From Bathymodiolus brooksi (lineage: Eukaryota; Mollusca; Bivalvia; Mytilida; Modiolidae), in contig OY804579.1 of NCBI GenBank assembly GCA_963680875.1, positions 31,667,804-31,731,803 on the forward strand: a DNA stretch of 64,000 bases. Reading direction: 5' to 3'. The translations under genes and the position numbers were made by a program. Shown piece after piece: positions 35,800 to 44,488 of the stretch (its first letter is position 1; the number at the start of each line of letters is the position of its first letter). A model generated the notes under the pieces. The model made no database searches, was not told the origin of the DNA, and saw only the letters and a program-made list of their open reading frames with translations.

Positions 35800-36055
35800 G
35801 TAAATAACCTACACTATTATGCTGTTTTACTACATATCTTCACTACAGCAAACAATAAAAATATCGGAAAGTTTACTAGCATTAGGGTTTAACATATACA
35901 TGTTGTTTAATGCTAAATGCTGCAGATTTGAATGTCCATATTATTTAATAATGATAATAGTTTTTTTCAGATATAATTGTACATTGTCACTTGTCAACTT
36001 CTCATATGAATAATTATTGTACGATATCACGCGCTTGTTCATAGAGCTCTTGTTA

Positions 36056-36373
36056 TTAGATCTTTAGTTTTCTGTGTAATGTTTTTCTTGACAATTGTTT
36101 GTCTTTTTGTCTTTTTTCTGTTGGCCATTGTTTTGTTTTTATCTGTCCTTCGAATTGAAGCTTTTGATTACACTTTTCTTCGCATCCATTCTCCAACACG
36201 ATAACAGTATTAGCCTTTTTGTATGCCCAATTGCACCTTGAGATAACATTTGTGCGCGATTTGACAATGTTATATAGGGTGTTGATTGGTCCACACCGGC
36301 AACAACCTGTTTGTGTTGGTGTCAATGTCAGTTCTTGCTGGACCAGACAATGTGGAAATACTAAAAAAATCAT
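36056..36373 (-). CDS. Cys-rich open frame, unrecognised
   Basis: A 105-codon minus-strand frame inside the intron of the TSP1/REJ gene. The first ~70 residues hold seven Cys (PHC, CCRC, SRCN, GCEEKC) and do not look random. A T-rich tract ending 'gatttttttag' precedes 'tatttccacattg' on that strand, so it might be an exon of a nested or captured gene. The last ~30 residues run into the mussel-type repeat and are probably not coding. No family is recognised. Confidence 0.25.
   Translation of the reverse strand: MIFLVFPHCLVQQELTLTPTQTGCCRCGPINTLYNIVKSRTNVISRCNWAYKKANTVIVLENGCEEKCNQKLQFEGQIKTKQWPTEKRQKDKQLSRKTLHRKLKI
36060..36170 (+). repeat. Fragment of mussel-type dispersed repeat
   Basis: 'ttagttttctgtgtaatgt', 'caattgtttgtctttttgt' and 'ttggccattgttttg' follow the order of the 3' part of the repeat at 35040. 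Confidence 0.6.
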
Positions 36374-36421
36374 TAAACAGACAACAATAAATTTTTGAAG
36401 TTAACAGGTTGATGCTTCTTC

Positions 36422-36642
36422 ATGCAGCCGTTTTGAGTATTGAAAACAGCATTTAATTTGGTAAAAATACATTTATTATTCCGTATTATACCATTGATTC
36501 AGTGAAGCGTAATGTTTTGTCGTCCATGTTTTAATCGTTTTTGGGGACTGAAATATATACCCCGTCTGTTTTCCGAATATATGCTGACATTCAGGGTTGA
36601 AGAACCAATGAAAATATGTGTAACAAACTAAATTCGTAATAT
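36422..36642 (-). repeat. Dispersed repeat, about 220 bp (copy 2, inverted)
   Basis: Near-identical reverse complement of 14853-15075 along its whole length. Located in the intron between TSP1 exon 3 and the REJ exon. No terminal inverted repeats or coding capacity were noticed, so the element class is unknown. Confidence 0.85.
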
Positions 36643-37405
36643 ATTTTTACATTCAATTTGTGTATTTTGCTTTTTCAATGTACACAGAGAATGTAACATC
36701 CACGATTGTTAGCCAGTTTAACAGTTTATCAGTGTTGGCATTACTATGCGCTCAACTAAATCTAGAACAATTATTATTTCTTCATTGCTAGCTTAACATG
36801 TACAGCCAACCCTGTATATAAAAGGCACTCAATCGAACCTGAATATCTGCCCTTTATGAGCAGTTGCCTTTTATATGCAGATTAAAATTATATATGCACT
36901 ATTCATTAATGGGGAATATTAAGCTGCCCTTTATAGACAGTGATGTGCTATATAGAGATTTGACTGTAAATCATAAGAGAGAAAACAATCACAATTTGTG
37001 TAAATTGTTATCCAATATCAATTATGATAAATTCGATAATGGTTATGTATTATTATTTGATATCAAATATCACGACTCGATTAACCAGCGATCTCAACTC
37101 AAACTCATTGTGAAGTCACGTGTTCCACGTATTAAGACCACTACATTACAGATGCACTTTTTGTTCCTCTATAAAATACTCTTTTTCTGTTCATGCGGAA
37201 TCAAAAGACTCCCACGTGATATCTGGAGTTTTGATGTAGAAATTTTATTGCACGATTGCTAGTTGTAGCAATAATAAGCCATTCTTGAAATTGATGTGAT
37301 GCCTTATACCGATCTGGAGTTATGGGCCCTGCGAAAGTAAAACAAAAACTTACTGTTACGGTATTTATCAACAATAAAGCTAACATATTAGAATTATTTT
37401 TACAG
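36643..37405. other. Intron DNA, no recognised feature
   Basis: AT-rich intron. A plus-strand open frame of 132 codons (36864-37262) has no recognisable motif. Ends with a good acceptor, 'attatttttacag'. Confidence 0.45.
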
Positions 37406-38987
37406 TTACGCCTCAATGTCTTACAAGTGAAATATTTGATTCACACTACTTATCATCTACCAATCCTATGGTTGTTTATACTTCTGCCAAGGTGGATGTA
37501 GAAACCCAGACACAGAATCTTTGTATAAAGAATACAACGGTATACTACTATTGGGAGCTATATGTACGACACATTAATGGTACTGTTACAGAAACTAAAA
37601 CTAACCACACTAACGACAAATTATATTTCAAGTTACATCCTGATGAACTGGACCCAGGTTTGTATCGTTTATATGTTAAAATTGGATATCCGTCAGATTT
37701 CATCCACTGGATGGAAGAATCCATGTATCTTAAAATTGAGCACCCTCCGCCCAATACTTTTATTAAAGGGGGTACAGGCAGAATTATAGGTAAAGGCCTT
37801 ATTGACTTTGATGGTCGTTCGGGATCATACAGTCTGAAAAATGGACCCGGAGATCCATCAGGACTTGTGTTTGATTGGATATGTATGAACTTTGTTACTC
37901 AATCAATATACAAACTATTAGAATTCAACATAGATCCCCGGTATGTGTTCCGTGATGATCTAGTTCTCGGTAAATGGTATGATACAGATTTTCTGTCACA
38001 AGTTCAAGAAAAAGTTATTCGGATAAATGCGTCAACGCTCTACACCCACGTTCAACAGATACAGAACAAGACAGGGACTAAGGCCAAACATTTAAGTGTT
38101 GCGTTTAATGATGTTCTTTTAACTGAGTATGATGCGAGCAACCCAGATAATTCTACCGGATACAGTAAGTTTGTTAGTAATAACTTTACCAATTATAATT
38201 ATACTGTGAATGACACTTTGCCGTTGACTGATTTTTTTTCTATCACATGTATGGAAGATATGTCAATAAATAACGTGCCACAAATAACCAAAAATAATAT
38301 AATTCTTCAGAGTAATAATGAACTTCTAAGGAATGAATTCATTACATTTGTCCACACATTGTTCAGTACCAATTCAACTTTTGCTGATGCGTTAGTCGAC
38401 TTTCTAGAGCAACTTTCTGAAAGTTACCTGATGCTAAACAGTGTCAAAAATGTGAAAACATTACCAGGGATGGATAACATGTCATTCTTTGATAACCTTG
38501 AGGACTGGTTAGATATCGTCGGTGAGATAAGAAATGATTTAGGCGCCCTCAATACCAGTATCGGTATTTACCGCAATTATCTTCCTGTGATGGATGAAGC
38601 TATAAGTCTTTCTAATTACATCGGCATGGATGGTTTTCTACGCCTGAAAATCGACAAAGTCAAGAAAGGATGTGCATATCATTTTCTGGATTTTTTGCAA
38701 GATATATATGATATGTTATTTAAGATTCAAAACACCGATTGGGAAAGTATAAAAAATAACGAGTTGAATTATACAACATGGATAACGGACGAACTCATTG
38801 GTAATCATATGTGTGACAACTTTACTGGTACTTCTGATGGCTATGCTCAGATGAATGTTACAAGTGATGATGTTGATGCTGGGATGGGGTATATGGTGTA
38901 TCTCAGAGCAGACAACGAAGGTTCTGTTGGTTACTTTCTACAGTATACACAGACAATAGATGGAGACCCTCCAGAGCTCGAAATTGA
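37406..38987 (+). CDS. REJ-module exon 1 (large, with about 330-residue insert)
   Basis: A 1,582-base exon encoding about 527 residues, entering at phase 1 and leaving at phase 2 through 'gtatgt'. The REJ pattern is clear: 'YYYWELYVRHINGT' near residue 45, 'LDPGLYRLYVKI' near 85, 'FIKGGTGRIIGKGLIDFDG' near 120, and 'GLVFDWICM' near 155. These are the GG-x-x-R and WxC signatures of polycystin/REJ proteins. The REJ pattern resumes only near residue 490 with 'MGYMVYLRADNEGS' and 'DGDPPELEIE'. The roughly 330 residues between are Asn-rich and unfamiliar. About sixteen N-glycosylation sequons mark the exon as extracellular. Confidence 0.88.
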
Positions 38988-39186
38988 GTATGTATTGTCA
39001 TCTGTATATTTGTTTCGTTTCGTTCTATATATTTACTACAAGCTATATCATTTATGTCGTCTGATGTTTACAAAGGCACACGTGAGACATTTCTCATTTC
39101 AGTGCTTTCGGAACTGATATGGTTTATTAGGTACTAGTATATATTTATTGAAATTTACAGTTCTTAAAGAATGTAATTATTATCAA

Positions 39187-39345
39187 AACTAGGGTTCTTC
39201 CCCCTCAGGCATAGGTGATCATAGCCGATTTTGGCTATTTAGTTTTATTGCTCCCAAACACATTTAAATTATTTGGCCTACCAATCTTTCGGCTTTGAGT
39301 GTACCTGATGAAGGTTCTTCCAGAAATACGTTGTGCGAATTAAAA
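39187..39345 (+). repeat. Mussel-type dispersed repeat ('caggcatagg' family), copy 1
   Basis: Ordered blocks 'ctcaggcataggtgatcata', 'ccgattttggc', 'tttgagtgtacctgatgaag' and 'gttcttccagaaatacgttg' match 40165-40345. They also match a repeat I know to be common in Mytilus, which ends in a 'tgatga...gaaacgcg' signature. Confidence 0.75.
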
Positions 39346-39894
39346 TACCACACTACTTACATGAACGACAAAAATGGTTGTAATTTCATTCTATAAAAGG
39401 TTTGTCTTCCTATAGTCTAAGGATGTAAAGGAGAACGTATTGATTACAACTTTTCAATAATGTTATGTCTCAATTTGTGGCCATTGTAAATTTCAGTATA
39501 AAAGTTAATAATTTCTTCCAAAACGATATCAAAAATCGATCACAAGAATAAAATTTATCTTAATTGAATTAATCGATAAAACTATTTACAACACTGTTGT
39601 CTGAAGTATATATTATATTGATATTTTAAAAGAGGAAATTGTCAACTCAAAAATCTTTCAAAACCAACGGAACTCGTTGGTAGACATAATGTGTCCACCA
39701 CATCACTGAATCACCAGATTGCTACATGTACTATGTATTGACTCCTTAAATGACCAGAAAGTTTTGTTTGTTTCACTTGTTTCTTAAGTAACTGTTCTCC
39801 TCACAACTTCTTTGTAAACTTTTGCTTAAAGAAAATGAAGACAGTAATTTTCTGCTGAGGGTTCATGTGTTATTTATGTTATTTGTGTTTGTTT

Positions 39895-40015
39895 ACGTAG
39901 AGTGGTGTCCAACACATATTGTGTTTTGATTTGTTTGTCTTCGTCGTATCTGGTGTACCATATGTTGCCAGTTTCTCTTGATTTTCCATTTTTGATTGCC
40001 CCTTAGGTATTCTTT
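39895..40015 (+). repeat. Mussel-type dispersed repeat fragment
   Basis: Begins 'gtagagtggtgtccaacaca', like 35060 ('tactggtgtccaacacg'), and ends 'tttttgattgccccttaggt', a typical end of the same repeat class. Confidence 0.55.
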
Positions 40016-40164
40016 AACGTTTTTTTTTACTCAAAACCTCTGTTTGATATCCTGATAAAGTTCATTCAATACTTGATTATAAATTGTTTACTACTGTTGA
40101 CATTTAATAATTTTCTCTCTTGTATACTACTCTTTAGAGATATATCTTATTGTAATTGTTAACT

Positions 40165-40345
40165 AAGGTTCTCCTCTCTCAGGCATAGGTGACCGTGGTC
40201 GATTTTGCTATTCTGTTTAGGCCCTTTGATTCACTTTGTCCCCAAGACTTTTGAATTATTTAGCTTTCCAATCTTTTGATTATGAGCGTACATGATGAAG
40301 GTTATTCCAGAAACGCGTCGCGTGCACTAACTTCGATATATACGA
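40165..40345 (+). repeat. Mussel-type dispersed repeat ('caggcatagg' family), copy 2
   Basis: Same blocks as copy 1 ('ctcaggcataggtgaccgtg', 'tgagcgtacatgatgaagg', 'tccagaaacgcgtcgcg') in the same orientation about 980 bp away. The mariner fragment begins just after it. Confidence 0.75.
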
Positions 40346-40352
40346 AGGCTGT

Positions 40353-40797
40353 CCGTAAAGTTCGTGGACAATCTCTGTAATTTTGTTATTTAATTTGTTG
40401 AAAAAAAGAAATTGCAATTTTCATTTATAGTAGAGTTTACTCGATAAGTGAACAAAATTTTGTAAATAAAAAAGAACTACAAGTATGAATTTTTCTCGAT
40501 CTTATAAATAAGCATACTCACACCCGGAGCACAGCGGTAAAAAAAATTGACGTTAAACGACGTCAACGCTCAAACCAATTTAACTTTTTTCGACGTAGTC
40601 ACCTTTAAGTTCCACACATTTCTTGTGTCGTCTTACCCAGTCATCAAAAATTTGCACAAACTGATCAGTTTTCATGTGAAATATTACATTCATTACGGCT
40701 TGTCTTAATTCACTTAAATTGTCAAACCTCATTCCCCGTAAGAAGGATTTGATGTAGAGGAAAACTGCAAAGTCCATTGGTGCTAAGTACGTACGTT
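40353..40797 (-). mobile_element. Mariner element, 3' part only
   Basis: On the minus strand the fragment runs from a truncated transposase to an end, 'ttgtccacgaactttacgga', of the type expected for a mariner terminal repeat. The 5' two-thirds is missing, so the element cannot move by itself. Confidence 0.75.
40580..40795 (-). pseudogene. Mariner transposase C-terminal fragment
   Basis: An open frame encoding 'LAPMDFAVFLYIKSFLRGMR' and continuing with 'AVMNVIFHMKTDQFVQIFDD', 'WVRRHKKCVELKGDYVEK' and a stop, the classic mariner C terminus. The sequence is cut off just after the position where the last catalytic Asp motif (SPDLAP) would be, so all catalytic residues are missing. The ATG-initiated frame (40580-40777) starts inside this motif and is not a real start. 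Confidence 0.8.
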
Positions 40798-41255
40798 TTT
40801 ATTGAAGTGATTCACTACATTTTATTACCATTTTATTACATATATATTAAACAGAGATATGATAAGAATAAAAATCGAATTTGCAAAGACTATTATTTGC
40901 CAACAATATTTACATCTTTAAGACCGGTTTTTAGTTTCTTTATATACAGTTAAAAGGTCCAACCTTAAATGAAATAAATTAGAACTGCTTGATGTTGTAG
41001 ATCTGTTTTTTTTTATCTTGTTAATTGAATTAATTATTTTCAACCATCTGATGATCTTTAATACATCTGATCTCTCACAATTAACCATTAATTCTTATGA
41101 CTTATCGATATTAATCTAGGAGAAATATAATTTGCTTTTTTATCTGTACATTATTGTACTGGTAGTATCCATGTTAATTTCGTAATGATTTGTTTGTTGT
41201 TTTGTTGAGTTGTTGTTTGTTCATATTTAATTGGTTGTTTTGGATCCATTGATGA
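40798..41255. other. Intron DNA, no recognised feature
   Basis: AT-rich unique sequence. Confidence 0.45.
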
Positions 41256-41397
41256 AGAGAGAAGGTTATGATCCCATTATAACGGTTGCTATCCTTATTC
41301 TAAGAGAGAAGGCTATGATCCCATTATAACGGTTGCTATCCTTATTCTAAGAGAGAAGGTTATGATCCCATTATAACGGTTGCTATCCTTATTCTCA
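41256..41397. repeat. 47-bp tandem repeat, 3 copies
   Basis: Three near-identical 47-bp units ('gagagaaggttatgatccca' ... 'ggttgctatccttattct') in the same intron. Confidence 0.9.
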
Positions 41398-42055
41398 GAA
41401 AATGATTAAATAATGGAACACAAATATTGGAAAACGGCAGAAGGAAGACGACCGCCATTGTTATCAAACCAATCAATTATCGGACAGCAAACTTGAATGG
41501 AATGTTCATTGTGTTGTCCTGTAAGCAGTATGCGTGTTGATCAGGAATCCAAGATGATCATCATTGTCGACAATAATTTAACAAAATGTGTCCAAAAAAC
41601 TAATGAGAAATTCGGTGATAAAAACAATCAATCTCACTTGCTGAGATAAACATTGTGGATAAGTCTTCCATGTATGCTTCGTTTTTACCTGAACCGGATT
41701 TCGTGTCCATTTAGCAATGAATATATGAACCTTTTATGACTGCCTCGTTGTATTCTTTGGTTTATAATAAACATGAAATGTACTAGTAAGGTCGCTGTCA
41801 AATAGCATATGCTTCATTGATTTGTAATGATGACAATAAAAAAACGATATGGACAAACAATGTGATAACTTTGTACTAAGACAAGCTAATATCCATGTAT
41901 TTTGCCACAAATTGTGAGACAAGATTATCGAGAGGAACAAACTTTATATCAAACACACAAGTACCTTATGTTGAGTTCTCTCTCGTATTGACTTTAAATA
42001 GAGTAGATCAATCATAAGCAGTAATGATCGACTATATAATATAGGATCGTCCCTG
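41398..42055. other. Intron DNA, no recognised feature
   Basis: No open frame or repeat that I can support. Confidence 0.45.
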
Positions 42056-42059
42056 TACC

Positions 42060-42365
42060 TGAATATTTGTACCGTGATATCTGTATACGGATTTCCCTTT
42101 TACCTGAGTATCTGTATACGGATTCTCCCTTTACCTGAGTATCTTTATACGGATTCTCCCTTTACCTTAGTATGTGTACCGTTGTATCTGTATACGGATT
42201 CTCCCTTTACCTTAGCATGTGTACCGTTGTATCTGTATACGGATTCTCCCTTTACCTTAGTATGTGTACCGTTGCATCTGTATACGGATTCTCCCTTTAC
42301 CTTAGTATGTGTACCGTTGTATCTGTATACGGACCGTCTCTTTATCTTAATATGTGTGTCTGTAT
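42060..42365. repeat. 45-bp minisatellite, about 6-7 copies
   Basis: Units with landmarks 'gtatctgtatacggattctc' and 'cctttaccttagtatgtgta'. The first copies are shorter and diverged. Open frames on both strands (42074-42495) are repeat translations, as 45 is a multiple of three. The array ends 200 bp before the next REJ exon. Confidence 0.9.
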
Positions 42366-42565
42366 ACATCAGTACCTCAAAATATTTGAAAGTCAAATAA
42401 TTAAAAAAAACATTGGGAGCAAAGGGGCTAAGCAGAACAGCCGAAATCTGCTTAAGTCGCCTAGGAGATTATACGTGACTAGAACCAATGTGTAATACTG
42501 TGTAATTAACATATTCAAGAATATGTGTTGCGAAAGCCATCTTATACATGGTAATACATTTGCAG

Positions 42566-42747
42566 GTGTAGATTGAATTGTATGAAGAAAACAGCAGTTA
42601 CATCTATAATGTCTTTGGTAGCTGTCTGTCCGTCATGTACTCTCACAGAATTACTCGACGCTACATTCACATGGGATTTTAAATACTTTCCTTTAGACAC
42701 ACGTATAGCAGAGACGTATCCTGACTGGGAATCATTGATGTTATCAG
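42566..42747 (+). CDS. REJ-module exon 2
   Basis: A 182-base exon between 'acatttgcag' and 'gtaagc', phase 2 in and phase 1 out. With the preceding exon it reads ELEIE-CRLNCMKK, then 'SIMSLVAVCPSCTLTELLDA', then 'FTWDFKYFPL'. The Cys-x-x-x-Cys of 'CRLNC' and the 'CPSC' pair followed by a Trp strand are the central REJ signature. Perfect phase joining over a 3.6-kb intron supports the model. The ATG-initiated frame at 42573 is internal and not a start. Confidence 0.9.
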
Positions 42748-43003
42748 GTAAGCAAACACATGTGGTTAGTGGTAATATGCACTGACTACATAGGTAATCA
42801 TAAATCCATCTACCATACGATCACGACAGTCCCTAGAAAGCAATGGAAGAGTATATACTTGTATAATGCTTTTAATTTACTTAAGGCATCTCGGTATTAA
42901 CATATCCACTCAAAATACCTTGCGCGAGATAAATCTTCAGAACAATGAGTTCTATCCTATGAACTTAGGCATTTTGAGTGGAGAATTCCTACCTAAATGT
43001 TAT

Positions 43004-43145
43004 ACAGATATATCATGTCTGGGAGGGGTATTTGCGAAAAATACCAGTCGAGAAACGAAAAATATCCGGAGCCGAATGGTGAGGGAAATTTAGTCTCAAG
43101 ACTGGTATTTTCGCAAATACCCCTCCCAAACATGATATATCTGTT
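43004..43145. repeat. Fold-back (MITE-like) hairpin, 142 bp
   Basis: Arms of about 46 bp: 'acagatatatcatgtctggg' and 'aggggtatttgcgaaaaata' on the left, their near-exact reverse complements on the right, with a centre of about 50 bp. It lies in the intron between REJ exons 2 and 3. Short open frames across it (42866-43188) are not genes. Confidence 0.88.
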
Positions 43146-43251
43146 TAATTACACCGAATATTATTTAGAACACAGACTAAATAAATAATACCTTTTGTTT
43201 GTCGTTTTCAGGACCTAACATGATGTATCTGTTTAATTCTACCGAATGATG

Positions 43252-43417
43252 TTACATAAAACGCACAACTGATAACGTTTTACAAATTTTGTTACAAGCG
43301 TCTCGGTGAAGGGTAAAAACGGCAAATACGATTGTTACATAAAACGCACAACTGATAACGTTTTACAAATTTTGCTAAAAGCGTCTCGGTGAAGGGTAAA
43401 TACGGCAAATACGATTT
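43252..43417. repeat. 83-bp direct duplication, 2 copies
   Basis: Two near-identical units beginning 'ttacataaaacgcacaactg' and containing 'gcgtctcggtgaagggtaaa'. Just upstream, 'atgatgtatctgtttaatt' echoes the end of the fold-back element, so the local region may have grown by duplication around it. Confidence 0.85.
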
Positions 43418-43998
43418 TGCAAATACCATGAAAAAAGTTAAATCTTATGCAAATACACCTACATGAAGATAAAATTCTGCAAATTCACAATGCAAGGCCT
43501 GAATTTGTAAAAAATATCACGACTATTAACCAATAAGAATCCAGCATTCTTATATAAGGTATAATTAAATTAGAAACAATATATTTCATTACATGAAACC
43601 TAAATAGGACGATCTGTTTGTTTTTCAGCTCATTAACTATAGGCCATATGAGGTTTTGTCATCATTTGACACCAATTTAGTAAAATTTTCACATGTTCAG
43701 CTTTTCAAAAGCCACTTAGTCATTTGAAAACTTAATTTGTTTAAATGAATAGTCAGATAAACAGCCGTACATTAAATATTTGTATTTAAGACAAAACAAA
43801 CCAAAGGTTCATTTTTGGTATTTCAGAATAAGGATAAAGCGTATGTTTATATTCCTTATAGATAACCCCTTTACTCTACATATTCTGTTTTTATTAAGTA
43901 ATGCTAATTTCAACTCTCAATACTTCATACACTTGTACACACTCCATTAAAAGGGCAAATTACAGAACCAAAAGGAAAATTATTTATTTGTATTTCAG
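43418..43998. other. Intron DNA, no recognised feature
   Basis: AT-rich, ending in a good acceptor 'tttgtatttcag'. Confidence 0.5.
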
Positions 43999-44172
43999 AT
44001 ATTACGACCAGAAAATTTGTATTGAAGGCAGGTTTACAACAGAATCAAGGCTATATTGTAGAAGCTAATATACTACTTCAGTCAGGAAGACTAAGTAAAA
44101 GCATCTGGATCGTAAATACAGATTATCTCCCTTATGGGGGAACCTGTTCAACAAAGAAAAGTCGATATTTTG
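43999..44172 (+). CDS. REJ-module exon 3
   Basis: A 174-base phase 1-1 exon ending at a 'ttttg' before a 'gtttgt' donor. It encodes 'FVLKAGLQQNQGYIVEANIL', then 'SKSIWIVNTDYLPYGGTC', then 'STKKSRYFG'. The 'L..G..Y' strand and the closing 'vN..P.GG.C' with a final Gly are hallmarks of REJ/polycystin-1 proteins, where this element precedes further REJ sequence. No exon for the continuation was found; the remaining window is minisatellite. The donor (gtttgt) is weaker than the others. Confidence 0.9.
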
Positions 44173-44488
44173 GTTTGTATTATATATAATATTCTCAGTT
44201 TTCTAATGTCTACCAATCAAATCATTTTATTTACGAATGTTTTTTTTTTCAATTTTAAATGCGTCCCTTCTATCAGTCTATTTTGTCGTATTTCAAAAGC
44301 AAACGTTTAACATGAAATGCAACAATATATTCACCATGATATCAAATTCCATTCCCGGGTTTAGAGGGTCCTTTTCTTTTGTAATAAAATACCAATACTT
44401 GGTAGTCCTCAAACTTTTACTACCAAATTTATTTATCTCATTTCAAGATAAAAAACCTTTTCAGTCTGAAAACACAAAATCAAACAAA
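44173..44488. other. Start of the last intron in view
   Basis: AT-rich sequence between the REJ exon 3 donor and the 39-bp array. An open frame crossing it (44237-44680) merges into the array and is not a gene. Confidence 0.5.

Larger units (their letters stand above)
38988..42565. other. Intron of 3.6 kb, rich in repeats
   Basis: Holds two mussel-type repeats, a mariner fragment, a 47-bp triplication and a 45-bp minisatellite, annotated separately. No exon candidate was found in it. The REJ reading frame joins correctly across it (GA plus G). Confidence 0.7.
22867..44172 (+). other. Partial gene: TSP1-TSP1-TSP1-REJ (polycystin-1-like receptor family)
   Basis: Six exons identified by hand: 22867-23037, 24473-24634, 35614-35799, 37406-38987, 42566-42747 and 43999-44172. 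All junctions are GT-AG. All intron phases are 1 except the fourth intron (phase 2), and every junction joins in frame. Three thrombospondin type-1 modules precede a REJ module, the extracellular region that in polycystin-1 and sea-urchin REJ proteins lies outside the membrane ahead of a GAIN/GPS, PLAT and channel-like region. No signal peptide, transmembrane segment, PLAT or terminal stop lies in the window, so the protein continues beyond it. A cell-surface receptor or adhesion role is an inference from the family. The TSP1 plus REJ combination is not one I recall as standard. Confidence 0.8.

Noticed and set aside
36864..37262. 132-codon plus-strand frame upstream of the REJ exon
   Set aside because: AT-rich, low-information sequence with no domain. 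The REJ exon has its own clear acceptor at 37405.
42866..43188. Short plus-strand frames of 63-75 codons
   Set aside because: They run across the fold-back hairpin and have no motif.
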